A stretch of DNA of 64,000 nt, from contig NZ_CANMMT010000005.1 of assembly GCF_947499065.1 (NCBI RefSeq), positions 1 to 64,000 of the forward strand, written 5' to 3'. Made by a program: the position numbers and the translations under genes. The notes under the pieces were generated by a model. That model did not search any database and was not told where the DNA came from. It saw nothing but the letters and a program-made list of their open reading frames with translations. This document shows positions 51,885 through 60,420 of this stretch, piece after piece; the stretch's first letter is position 1, and the number at the start of each line of letters is the position of its first letter. The DNA is from an uncultured Tenacibaculum sp. GTDB lineage: Bacteria; Bacteroidota; Bacteroidia; Flavobacteriales; Flavobacteriaceae.

Positions 51885-52382
51885 TTATACTAGTTTTTTC
51901 TCCATTTTATAATCGTTTACAGAGTGCCCGTTTGGAAAAGAGTTTGTTATTGAATCAATTATTTTAAATCCATTTTTTTGATAAATCTCTACAGTGTTTT
52001 GGTTTTGTTGATTAACAATCAATTCAATGTTTTTGATATGGTTTTCTGTAGCATACTGGTGAACATAATTTAAAGCACTCTTTCCTATTTTTAAACCACG
52101 AAATGCTTTTAAGATATACAGTTTGCTTAAAATTAGTTTTTTATCAAGTTTTTGAATGCCCAAATATCCTATATTATCGTTTTTATATTGTAAAAGGTAA
52201 TACTGATAGTTTTCTTTTTTTACTTGATTTTCAATTGCTTTTTCTGATTGGAATTTTTCTAAAAAATAACGAGTGTGTTCAGCAGGAATTATTGGGTCAT
52301 AAACTTCATGTAAAATTATGCTTGCTAATTTTTCAATTACTTTAAATTCAGTATTTGTAAGAGCTTTTCTTATTTTTATCAT
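51885..52382 (-). CDS. GNAT family N-acetyltransferase
   Basis: The 165-residue protein carries the GNAT pattern LSKLYILKAFRGLKIGKSALNYVHQYATENHIKNIELIVNQQNQNTVEIYQKNGFKIIDS, with the acetyl-CoA loop RGLKIGKSA and the C-terminal NxxxIxxYxKxGF motif. It is a solitary gene 52 bases before xdhA on the same strand; the substrate is unknown. It differs clearly from the GNAT encoded after xdhB. Confidence 0.88.
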   Translation of the reverse strand: MIKIRKALTNTEFKVIEKLASIILHEVYDPIIPAEHTRYFLEKFQSEKAIENQVKKENYQYYLLQYKNDNIGYLGIQKLDKKLILSKLYILKAFRGLKIGKSALNYVHQYATENHIKNIELIVNQQNQNTVEIYQKNGFKIIDSITNSFPNGHSVNDYKMEKKLV

Positions 52383-52454
52383 TTATGAAAAAGTAATTAT
52401 TTTGTCTTTTAGAGTGAATAAGATTTAATCTTTTTGTATTAAATAATATACATT

Positions 52455-53051
52455 TTAAAAGTTAGCGAAGAAGATGTACATCAATTTATCATCTTTAAAA
52501 GTATATTCAACTAATAAGCGTACATTTTTATTACTTTTTGTTTTTCGTAGCAAAATAAAATGCTTTAATCCTTTAATTTTTTCTTGTGTTGCCATTTGAA
52601 AAAAGGATTGAGGCATTTTAGGAGTATTCAAAAAAGATTTTGGGTATTGATTTTTAAAATTACTTATAGAGTACTCTTTATTGTAAGTTAAATCGTTATT
52701 AGTTATGTTTTTATTTAATTTTCTAAAATCTATTTTAGTAGGTATAGACTCCATATCATTGAAACACCAAAATTCTAATCCTGAAAAATTAGCAACAGTG
52801 AAATTGGAAGAAGATTTAATTATAGATTCAATATCTTCATTAGAATTAAACTCTTTTGATTTATTTTGTTGAACTAATTGTTTTGGCATTCCTAGTTCAA
52901 CTATTTGATCATTGATATTTCCAAAAAGAAGGGTTTTACCAATCTTAAGGTTATAAACATCAATTAAATCTAGTTTGATATCTGTTTTTTCATTTTGTGA
53001 ATAACACAAAGTGAAAAAACAGATACTAAATATTGTTATTATCTTTTTCAT
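52455..53051 (-). CDS. Exported hypothetical protein, 198 residues
   Basis: A signal peptide (MKKIITIFSICFFTLCYSQ) precedes a domain of about 175 residues with strands and no motif I can name (LKIGKTLLFGNINDQIVELGMPKQL, LEFWCFNDMESIPTKIDFRKLN, LLVEYTFKDDKLMYIFFANF). It lies 8 bases downstream of the PLP enzyme gene on the same strand, so both are co-transcribed, although one is periplasmic and the other cytoplasmic. Function unknown. Confidence 0.65.
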   Translation of the reverse strand: MKKIITIFSICFFTLCYSQNEKTDIKLDLIDVYNLKIGKTLLFGNINDQIVELGMPKQLVQQNKSKEFNSNEDIESIIKSSSNFTVANFSGLEFWCFNDMESIPTKIDFRKLNKNITNNDLTYNKEYSISNFKNQYPKSFLNTPKMPQSFFQMATQEKIKGLKHFILLRKTKSNKNVRLLVEYTFKDDKLMYIFFANF

Positions 53052-53059
53052 AAAAACAA

Positions 53060-54904
53060 TTATATACTTTTAACGAAATCTAAAAATACTTTTTTGTGTA
53101 ATTCTAAATCCATGTCTGGCGAAAGTGCTACACGAGCAATATAATCTTTGTCTCCTTCTTTAGTAGTTCCTTGTGTTGAAGTTGCCGGAATAGTCCAATA
53201 GCATCCTTTTAACTGTCCGTAACTTACACAGTATTTACTTTCGTTTGGAATTTCTGTAATCATTAAGTTGATTAACTTATGATTCAATGCTCTTTTATAA
53301 GTTTCCTTTTCTTCTGCGGTAGCTCCTTTTGTAGGAAGGTCTAGTGAAAAAACTGATGGTGTAAATCCTTGTTCTGCTAATTCTTCCGATACAAAGTTGA
53401 TTTTAGCTCCAGGTAATGTTTCTTCAATAAAGCTAACAAACTCACGAGTGTTTTTATAAGCTCCTGCAATTCTTTGTACCATTGAAGGCATTTGTTCTGC
53501 TAGTATTTCATATTGAAGATGTGTAGCTTCATTGTCGCAAAGATTTAAATGTGCTTCTACTTTATCTAGTAAAGCGTCAGTCATTTTATTTCCTATACAG
53601 TAACCCGCTGTACATTTTCCTCCGCTTGGGAATTTTGATCCACTAGCAAAAGAGATAGTTTTTACCGTTGAAAGTATTTCTCCTTCTCCTAAAAAGTGTA
53701 CGTTTGGACAAAATGTTTGATCTAATATAAATACTGGATCAATAGCTGTTTCTCCTGATGGTGTTGTACGCTTTTTACTAAGTGTTTCTTGTAATTTTAT
53801 AAGATTTGGAACTTCTACTCTTGGGTTTGTAGGAATCTCAGCAATGATATATGGAACGGCATCTTCACTAGCAATTTTATTTAAAACTACTTCTATACTT
53901 TGTACCATGTCGTTACCGCTATCTACAGGTAAGTCCATGATTTCTACATTGTCTAAACAAGCAGCAACACGTCTTGCTTGGTCGTTAGTTCCTCCATAAC
54001 AATTTGGAGGTACTACAAACTTGATTGCTTTCCCTTTGTGGTTTTCTTGTGCGTAATCTACAAGTCCCATTAAAATGGCATATTGTATAGATAATCCGCT
54101 TGAACCTACCAACGCTTTGGTGTTTGAACCTGTAATAGTTGCTATTGAATTTAAAACTGATTGTTTGTTGTTAGCCGTATTGTTGTCGGTATGTGTGTAG
54201 GTAGTATTTTCTACTAACATTTTTAATGCCTCCAAGCAATTTGCTGGCGTCATAGCTACAGTTTCTCTTCTTCGTACATGCTGTATTTCTGAAATGTACG
54301 ATTCGTTTTGAGCTCCGTTAACTAATAAGATACTTCCTAAATGTGAATAAAGACTAATGTAAAAATCAATATTTGAATTTAGCTCAAGTGCCTCAACTTT
54401 TTCTTCTTCTGAAATGAAAACGGTACTACCATCAAATTCTGTAACTTCATTTGAATTTTCAACTTGTTTTAAGTCGAATTGGTACCCATATACATTTCGA
54501 ATGATTTCTGCATCAAACGAACTAGGTAGGTTTCCTGTGTAAAGGATTTGAGTTTGCTTATTTTCTAATAAGTTTTTTCTTAAAACAGCTAAAATAGGAA
54601 CAACCTGTGATGAGAAACTGATGACATTTTCTGAGTTTAGGTTGTTAATACTCGCTACTCCCCATTCTAATACACATGATAATGGATGTCCTAGTCTTAT
54701 ATAATCATAAGCTGTAGGTAATTCATTTAGAGTTGCTGTGTCTGAATTGTTGTTTTCACATAAAGCTTCAAACTGCTCTATGAATTGAGTTTTTGCTAAT
54801 TCTTCGTTGTATATATCTAGTCGATGTGTGGTTATGCTCAACCATCCTGTTGGCATATTTTTTATCACATCTTTTATGTAGTTTAACCTTTTGTTTTCTT
54901 GCAT
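53060..54904 (-). CDS. Long Cys/Met-metabolism PLP-dependent enzyme
   Basis: Residues about 230-610 match the cystathionine gamma-synthase family: AMTPANCLEALKMLV, TGSNTKALVGSSGLSIQYAILMGL, AEIPTNPRVEVPNLIKLQ, ILDQTFCPNVHFLGEG and the PLP Lys in FASGSKFPSGGKCTAGYC, with SYGQLKGCYWTIPAT near the end. The first 220 residues are an extension absent from the usual 380-400-residue enzymes. It should act on a sulfur amino acid by trans-sulfuration or lyase chemistry; the exact reaction is not deducible. The long form is a known Bacteroidota type. Confidence 0.85.
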   Translation of the reverse strand: MQENKRLNYIKDVIKNMPTGWLSITTHRLDIYNEELAKTQFIEQFEALCENNNSDTATLNELPTAYDYIRLGHPLSCVLEWGVASINNLNSENVISFSSQVVPILAVLRKNLLENKQTQILYTGNLPSSFDAEIIRNVYGYQFDLKQVENSNEVTEFDGSTVFISEEEKVEALELNSNIDFYISLYSHLGSILLVNGAQNESYISEIQHVRRRETVAMTPANCLEALKMLVENTTYTHTDNNTANNKQSVLNSIATITGSNTKALVGSSGLSIQYAILMGLVDYAQENHKGKAIKFVVPPNCYGGTNDQARRVAACLDNVEIMDLPVDSGNDMVQSIEVVLNKIASEDAVPYIIAEIPTNPRVEVPNLIKLQETLSKKRTTPSGETAIDPVFILDQTFCPNVHFLGEGEILSTVKTISFASGSKFPSGGKCTAGYCIGNKMTDALLDKVEAHLNLCDNEATHLQYEILAEQMPSMVQRIAGAYKNTREFVSFIEETLPGAKINFVSEELAEQGFTPSVFSLDLPTKGATAEEKETYKRALNHKLINLMITEIPNESKYCVSYGQLKGCYWTIPATSTQGTTKEGDKDYIARVALSPDMDLELHKKVFLDFVKSI

Positions 54905-54980
54905 AATTAGTGCCTTTTAATGGGGTGGCAATATACGCCAAATAGATTTTTTTATAAAGTGTTATGAGATGTTTTAGTCC

Positions 54981-55664
54981 TTACCAAAACTTCCAAAATG
55001 GCTTTTTAGAGTGGTTTTTGGTTTGAGTGTTATTTATTTTATAATGTTTTTCCATTAAATCAAATACTTGGTTGTAATTGTAGTCAATATTATCAACTGT
55101 TTTTTTCCAGTTAATTTTAGAAATTTCAATTCTAGTATCCAAAGAGTTGTTCCATTTGATAGTAAAACCATTCTTTTTTAAAACATCAACTATTTTTTTA
55201 GCAACTTCCATAGCAAGTTCATCATTTTGATTATGACTATCGTATCCAATAAATAATGTTTTTTCTTGACCAATAGCTCTTTCTAAATCTTGTGTATGAT
55301 AATAACAGTATCCTTTAGCTAATATTCCAATATTTTTTAATTCATCAATAATTTCTAAACAATCGCCTTCTGCATCTTGTCTGGTGTATCCTGTTTTGTG
55401 AAGAGAAACAATTCCTTCTTTATTTAACTCGTTGAAAGATTTAGCTAATCTTTCAAAGTCAGTTGGTTTTTCCCATTTAAGACTTTCAGTTTGATGTGTT
55501 TTTAACCTTAAATCAATTTCTTTTTTTAACCAGTTTGTATCAAGCTCTTCATAATCATAAAACATATCATTTATACTTTCAAATAATTCTTTTTCATTTT
55601 CAAACCCAAAAAGAATATCTTTTTTTAACTGTTCTAGTATTTCTTCTTTTATCTCTTGGTTCAT
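54981..55664 (-). CDS. Hypothetical protein, DUF6891-like
   Basis: The 227-residue protein has FNELNKEGIVSLHKTGYTRQDAEGDCLEII (residues about 72-102), AKGYCYYHTQDLERAIGQEKTLFIGYDS and VLKKNGFTIKWNNSLDTRIEISKINWKK, the order of motifs I associate with DUF6891 (a conserved GYT...D, YYHTQD). It lies 48 bases behind the FRG-domain gene on the same strand. No function known. Confidence 0.65.
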   Translation of the reverse strand: MNQEIKEEILEQLKKDILFGFENEKELFESINDMFYDYEELDTNWLKKEIDLRLKTHQTESLKWEKPTDFERLAKSFNELNKEGIVSLHKTGYTRQDAEGDCLEIIDELKNIGILAKGYCYYHTQDLERAIGQEKTLFIGYDSHNQNDELAMEVAKKIVDVLKKNGFTIKWNNSLDTRIEISKINWKKTVDNIDYNYNQVFDLMEKHYKINNTQTKNHSKKPFWKFW

Positions 55665-55712
55665 TATTGTATGTTTATTTTGTGATAAATGTGTTTTATT
55701 TTGATAGAATGT

Positions 55713-56381
55713 CTAATAAATACTAGTCTCCAACCATTTTAAATCTTTAGCAATTCCTTCTAAACCTGGATAAATCATTCGTTGGTTTATTCCGTACTTG
55801 AATAGTGTCCTTTTAATATCTCTTTTTACTTCTTTTGGAATGATTACTTTTTTCATTTTTTCATGTGTAAACACTTCCTCTGGATTATTATGTACAGTAA
55901 ATAATCCTGATTGATTTTGTATTCTTGAAGAGATATAAGGAGGTCTGTATTTTTTGACCTTGTTTAGACTCTCTATTTTAAAAGTATCTGGATTTTGAAT
56001 TGTACTACATCCCGATAGTAAAAACAAGGCTCCATCTGTATCTGGATTGTCTTCAACAGCAAAATATGTTGCTACGAGTGGATTGTATGACCAGTCTAAA
56101 AGACGAGTTGGGAGTCCAAAATGCTGGGCTACAGCTAGCCATTCTAATTCTGAACTTGGTCTATGTTCCAAGTAGGGGAGGGAAGATTCTTTAAATAATT
56201 TTAATAATCGTTTTTCTAGTTGTTGTGTTGTTCTTCCATAGAATGAATCACATCTTCCTAAGGATGTTTTTAATTCGTATTCGGAATTTGAGTGGCCTCT
56301 GAAAACAAAATTCTGATTCTCTTTTTCGCGTTCAAATTCTTTTAAAAGCTCCTCAAATTTTGCAATTTTTACTTCAGTCAT
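55713..56381 (-). CDS. FRG domain protein
   Basis: The 222-residue product shows the FRG signature FVFRGHSNSEYELKTSLGR (residues 25-43), WLAVAQHFGLPTRLLDWSYNPLVATYFAVEDN (about 84-115) and a C-terminal basic segment (IPKEVKRDIKRTLFKYGIN). FRG domains are named after the F-R-G motif; they are common in accessory regions and some are parts of defence or toxin modules. Here the domain is the whole protein. The DUF6891-like gene follows. Confidence 0.88.
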   Translation of the reverse strand: MTEVKIAKFEELLKEFEREKENQNFVFRGHSNSEYELKTSLGRCDSFYGRTTQQLEKRLLKLFKESSLPYLEHRPSSELEWLAVAQHFGLPTRLLDWSYNPLVATYFAVEDNPDTDGALFLLSGCSTIQNPDTFKIESLNKVKKYRPPYISSRIQNQSGLFTVHNNPEEVFTHEKMKKVIIPKEVKRDIKRTLFKYGINQRMIYPGLEGIAKDLKWLETSIY

Positions 56382-56406
56382 TTTTGTTACGGGGGATTGA
56401 TTGTGA

Positions 56407-58059
56407 TTAATTTACTTTTTTGGTTTTTATATAAAAATTAATATCAACTTCTATATCGTTTGATTTGATTGTTTTTGTTTGCCAATTTTCTGTTGGTTTT
56501 AACACTAGTGTATTATTATTTACTTTAATATTCAAAGGCATATTAAAGTCTTTAACTACGTTAGTCCAACGATACGACAGTTTGTTGTTTTTAATTTTGT
56601 ATTCGAAAACAGGTATTTTAACAGTGCGTAAATATTGATCGAAAATCTTCGTTAAATCTAAACCAGATTTTTCAATCATATAGTTTTCTATTTCTTTAGT
56701 AGTTACTGTTTTATGATAGAAAGTTTTATTTAATCCACGAAGAATGTTTCTCCATTTTTTATCATTATTAATCAATTGTCTAATAGTGTGTAACATATTA
56801 GCTCCTTTATAATACATGTCTCCTGAACCTTCATTGTTAACATCGTATTGCCCAATAATAGGAATGTCATTTTGAATAGCTCTTCGCGTTCCTATCACAT
56901 AGGCTGCTGCAGCTTCCTTTCCATAGTAATAATCTAAAAACAAGTTTTCAGAATAGGCTGTAAAGCTTTCATGAATCCACATGTCAGCTATATCTTTATA
57001 GGTAATGTTGTTTGCAAACCATTCGTGTCCTGATTCGTGAATAATGATGAAATCGAATTTTAATCCCCATCCTGTTCCGGATAAATCACGACCTAAATAT
57101 CCGTTTAAATATTGGTTTCCGTAAGTAACAGAACTTTGGTGCTCCATTCCCAAATAAGGAACTTCTACTAGTTTGAATCCGTCTTCGTAAAAAGGATATT
57201 TTCCAAACCAATGCTCAAAAGCTTTCATCATTTTTGGAGCATCCTTAAACTGTTTTTTTGCCTTTTCTAAATTGTAGTGTAAAACATAATAATTCATGTC
57301 TAATTCACCATCTTCACCATTATATTTTTCTGAAAAATGAATATAATCACCAATATTAATGTTTACTCCGTAGTTATTAATTGGGTTGTTTACAAACCAA
57401 TGATAGGTAGTTGTATTGTCTTTATGATGTTCTGTTTTACGTAAGCGTCCGTTAGAAATATTCATTAATCCTTTTGGTACTCTAACATTGATAGCCATAC
57501 TGTCTACTTCATCATACATGTGGTCTTTATTTGGCCACCATATACTAGCCCCTAATCCTTGACAGGATGTTGCTACAAAATGTTTTCCGTTTTTATCTTT
57601 TTTCCATGAAAAGCCACCATCCCAAGGAGCGCGTTTTGCTTCTCTTGGTTTTCCTTTATAGTATATATCTACTGAGTTAATACTTCCGGTTTTTTGCTTT
57701 TCTTTTAACTGAATAAAATGAGCATTACCTTCAGAGATTATATCTAATTCTTTTCCGTTTTGTATTGCCTTTGTTATTTTTAAGGGAGCTTGCAAGTCTA
57801 TTTGTAAAACATTGTGAGGCTTTAATACTTTGTATTGTACTGTGTTTTTTCCTTGAATGAATTTTTTATCAGGATCTACTTGTACATTTAAATCATAGTA
57901 AGTTAAATCCCACCAAGCACGTTCCTTAGTAATACTTCCTCTTAAAGAATCTTGACGTGTAAAGTTTTTTGAGTGCTCAAAAAGAGAAGTTTGTGAAAAA
58001 GACAAATAAGAACTTAATAAAGTTAAGGTAAGAAGGAGGTGTTTTTTGAACATAATCAC
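56407..58059 (-). CDS. M1 family metallopeptidase (aminopeptidase)
   Basis: The 550-residue protein has a signal peptide (to SFSQ) and the M1 fold: an N-terminal beta domain (YYDLNVQVDPDKKFIQGKNTVQYKV), the substrate motif YLGMEHQSSVTYGNQY in place of GAMEN, and the zinc motif HESGHEWFANN followed after 18 residues by the Glu of HESF. The C-terminal region is short and lacks the ERAP-like helical domain. It should act outside the cytoplasm on peptides. The gene is a solitary unit, divergent from the SDR gene at 58138. Confidence 0.92.
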   Translation of the reverse strand: MIMFKKHLLLTLTLLSSYLSFSQTSLFEHSKNFTRQDSLRGSITKERAWWDLTYYDLNVQVDPDKKFIQGKNTVQYKVLKPHNVLQIDLQAPLKITKAIQNGKELDIISEGNAHFIQLKEKQKTGSINSVDIYYKGKPREAKRAPWDGGFSWKKDKNGKHFVATSCQGLGASIWWPNKDHMYDEVDSMAINVRVPKGLMNISNGRLRKTEHHKDNTTTYHWFVNNPINNYGVNINIGDYIHFSEKYNGEDGELDMNYYVLHYNLEKAKKQFKDAPKMMKAFEHWFGKYPFYEDGFKLVEVPYLGMEHQSSVTYGNQYLNGYLGRDLSGTGWGLKFDFIIIHESGHEWFANNITYKDIADMWIHESFTAYSENLFLDYYYGKEAAAAYVIGTRRAIQNDIPIIGQYDVNNEGSGDMYYKGANMLHTIRQLINNDKKWRNILRGLNKTFYHKTVTTKEIENYMIEKSGLDLTKIFDQYLRTVKIPVFEYKIKNNKLSYRWTNVVKDFNMPLNIKVNNNTLVLKPTENWQTKTIKSNDIEVDINFYIKTKKVN

Positions 58060-58137
58060 TAATTAAAGCGCTAATATAAGTGTTTAAAGTTTTTTTTATT
58101 GAAGGTATCTTTTAGATATTTGCTTAAAATTATATCA

Positions 58138-58938
58138 ATGTCTAAAGTTATATTTATAACAGGAGCTTCTTCTGGAATAGGAAAATCAATTGCCACTTAT
58201 TTACATACAAAAGGATATACTGTTTATGGTACTAGTAGGGATCCTGATAAGTTAACACTATCATTTAAAATGGTTGCTTTAGACGTTACTGATGAAGTTT
58301 CGATACAAAGCGCAATAGCTAAAGTAGTTGCTGAAGAAGGTAAGATTGATGTATTGATTAATAATGCAGGGAAAGGAATTACGGGACCTATTGAAGATAC
58401 ACCAACTAGTGAAATGCGTTCTAATTTTGAAACTAACTTTTTTGGTGCTATTGAAGTAATGAAAGCTGTTTTGCCAACTATGAGGAAGCAGAAAAACGGA
58501 TTAATTATCAATACTACTTCTATTGCTGGATATATGGGATTACCATTTAGAGGAATTTACTCAGCAAGTAAAGGAGCTTTAGAATTGGTTACAGAAGCCT
58601 TGAGTATGGAGGTAAAACAATTTGGTATTCGAGTAGTGAATGCTGCACCTGGTGATTTTGCTACCAATATAGCAGCAGGAAGATATCATACACCAGTATT
58701 TGAAGAGTCTGCTTACAAGAAAAAATATGCCGAAAACTTAGCGTTAATGGATGAACATGTAGACTCTGGTGCTGATCCATTAATTATGGCAAAGGCAATT
58801 CATCAAATTATAGAGAATAAAAATCCAAGAATACATTATAAAATTGGAGGCTTTATGGAGAAGTTTTCTATTGTGTTGAAACGAATTCTACCTGATAAAG
58901 TATATGAAAAATTGTTAATGAACCATTATAAGTTATGA
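58138..58938 (+). CDS. SDR family oxidoreductase
   Basis: I use the ATG at 58138 (MSKVIFITGASSGIG); the ORF-track start adds 13 residues ahead of the Rossmann motif. The 266-residue protein has TGASSGIGKSIATYLHTKGY, LINNAGKGITGP, NTTSIAGYMGLPFRGIYSASKGALELV with catalytic Ser, Tyr and Lys, and a Pro-Gly region (NAAPGDFATNI). Classical SDR; substrate unknown. The stop overlaps the start of the next gene as ATGA. Confidence 0.9.
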   Translation: MSKVIFITGASSGIGKSIATYLHTKGYTVYGTSRDPDKLTLSFKMVALDVTDEVSIQSAIAKVVAEEGKIDVLINNAGKGITGPIEDTPTSEMRSNFETNFFGAIEVMKAVLPTMRKQKNGLIINTTSIAGYMGLPFRGIYSASKGALELVTEALSMEVKQFGIRVVNAAPGDFATNIAAGRYHTPVFEESAYKKKYAENLALMDEHVDSGADPLIMAKAIHQIIENKNPRIHYKIGGFMEKFSIVLKRILPDKVYEKLLMNHYKL

Positions 58939-59600
58939 GAATAGTTATTACAGTAGTATTATTTTGGTGTTCTTTAACGACTTCTGCACAAGATATAGAA
59001 GGAAAGTGGTTAATGAAGCTTGGAAATAGTCTTGATGTAAATTCAGATCCAAGTGTTAGTATTATAGAGTTTAAGAAAGGAACTGTAAAATTTTATGGTT
59101 TTGATAGTTCGTTATCAATAATAGATCAAAGACGTTATTCGACTGTCAAGGATAGCATAAAAATTTATTATGATAAACAAACTGTAGAGAGGCCTTATCG
59201 ATTTATTAAAGAAAATATGCTTGAGGTAGATTATGAGATTGATAATAATGGAAAAAAGTCTGTTTTTTCCATACGCTATGTGAAAATAATTCCTACGATT
59301 ACCAAATTAACAAAAGAAGAAATAGAGAATAATGTATATGGAACTAGTTTAGGTGTTGTTAAGTTTGATAAAGACCTTGAGAAATATAGAGAAGAAATAA
59401 AAAAAGAAAACTTAGACTTTTTTAACGAAAGATTTTTTGTTCAAAAAATAGATGAAACTTTTGTGATTTCTGAATATAGTGCAGGGAGAATAAATGGTGT
59501 AACATTAATTAAGAAGGTAGATTCTAAAGAAATGATTTTGTGTGGAGTTCATTCAGATTCTGGTGAAATGGTTTTGAAAAATATGAATAGTAAAAATTAA
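58935..59600 (+). CDS. Exported hypothetical protein, lipocalin-like
   Basis: The 221-residue product starts with a signal peptide (to TSAQ) followed by DIEGKWLMKLGNSLDV, the GxW-type entry of lipocalin-like beta barrels, then many short strands (VSIIEFKKGTVKFYGF, RRYSTVKDSIKIYYDK). The second part (after about 125) is helical and charged and ends in strands (FFVQKIDETFVISEYSAGRINGVTLI). It overlaps the SDR gene by 4 bases, so it is co-translated. Function unknown. Confidence 0.68.
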   Translation: MRIVITVVLFWCSLTTSAQDIEGKWLMKLGNSLDVNSDPSVSIIEFKKGTVKFYGFDSSLSIIDQRRYSTVKDSIKIYYDKQTVERPYRFIKENMLEVDYEIDNNGKKSVFSIRYVKIIPTITKLTKEEIENNVYGTSLGVVKFDKDLEKYREEIKKENLDFFNERFFVQKIDETFVISEYSAGRINGVTLIKKVDSKEMILCGVHSDSGEMVLKNMNSKN

Positions 59601-59636
59601 ATATTTACGAGTAGTAATAAATTACATTAAGGTAAG

Positions 59637-59644
59637 TATCTTTG
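59637..59644 (+). promoter_or_regulatory. -7 element of the transaldolase-family gene
   Basis: TATCTTTG, a full TAnnTTTG match, 48 bases before the ATG at 59693. Confidence 0.45.
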
Positions 59645-59692
59645 TCCTTTAAATAGTTTTATAATAGAACACAACTTTTTAAATTTATATAA

Positions 59693-60346
59693 ATGAAATT
59701 TTTTATTGATACAGCTAATTTAGATCAAATTAGAGAGGCACAAGCTTTAGGAATTTTAGATGGAGTAACTACAAACCCATCTTTAATGGCTAAAGAAGGA
59801 ATTACTGGAGAGGAAAACATAATCAATCACTACAAAGCTATTTGTGATATTGTTGATGGTGATGTTTCTGCTGAGGTTATTTCTACTGATTTTGAAGGAA
59901 TGGTAAAGGAAGGTGAAGCATTAGCTGCTTTAAATCCACAGATTGTGGTAAAGTTACCAATGATTAAAGATGGTGTAAAAGCTTGTAAATATTTTTCTGA
60001 TAAAGGAATTAAAACGAATGTAACATTAGTGTTTTCTGCAGGTCAAGCATTATTAGCTGCTAAAGCAGGTGCTACTTATGTTTCTCCATTTATTGGTCGT
60101 TTAGATGATATTTCTACAGATGGATTAAACTTAATCGAAGAAATCCGCATGATTTATGATAACTACATGTTTGATACTGAGATTTTAGCTGCATCTGTAC
60201 GTCATACAATGCATATTATCGATTGTGCTAAAGTAGGATCTGATGTAATGACAGGACCTTTAAGTGCAATTGAAGGATTGTTAAAGCACCCTTTAACTGA
60301 TATCGGTTTAGCTAAGTTTTTAGCAGATTATAAAAAAGGAAATTAA
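59693..60346 (+). CDS. fsa: Fructose-6-phosphate aldolase / small transaldolase
   Basis: The 217-residue protein is full length for the FSA/TalC subgroup: MKFFIDTANLDQIREAQALGILDGVTTNPSLMAKEG, the Schiff-base Lys region NPQIVVKLPMIKDG (Lys near residue 85), TNVTLVFSAGQALLAAKAGATYVSPFIGRLDDI and AASVRHTMHI. It cleaves or forms fructose-6-phosphate from dihydroxyacetone and glyceraldehyde-3-phosphate, or acts as a transaldolase. It is monocistronic with a terminator downstream. Confidence 0.93.
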   Translation: MKFFIDTANLDQIREAQALGILDGVTTNPSLMAKEGITGEENIINHYKAICDIVDGDVSAEVISTDFEGMVKEGEALAALNPQIVVKLPMIKDGVKACKYFSDKGIKTNVTLVFSAGQALLAAKAGATYVSPFIGRLDDISTDGLNLIEEIRMIYDNYMFDTEILAASVRHTMHIIDCAKVGSDVMTGPLSAIEGLLKHPLTDIGLAKFLADYKKGN

Positions 60347-60368
60347 TCAACATTGTTGATTTTATTAT

Positions 60369-60409
60369 AAAATGTCATTTTAAAGTTTTTGCTTTAGAAT
60401 GACATTTTT
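60369..60409 (+). terminator. Rho-independent terminator
   Basis: AAAATGTCATT / AATGACATTTT stem around a loop with an inner AAAG/CTTT pair, followed by T residues, 22 bases after the stop at 60346 and just before menD. Confidence 0.85.
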
Positions 60410-60420
60410 AAACTAAAAGA

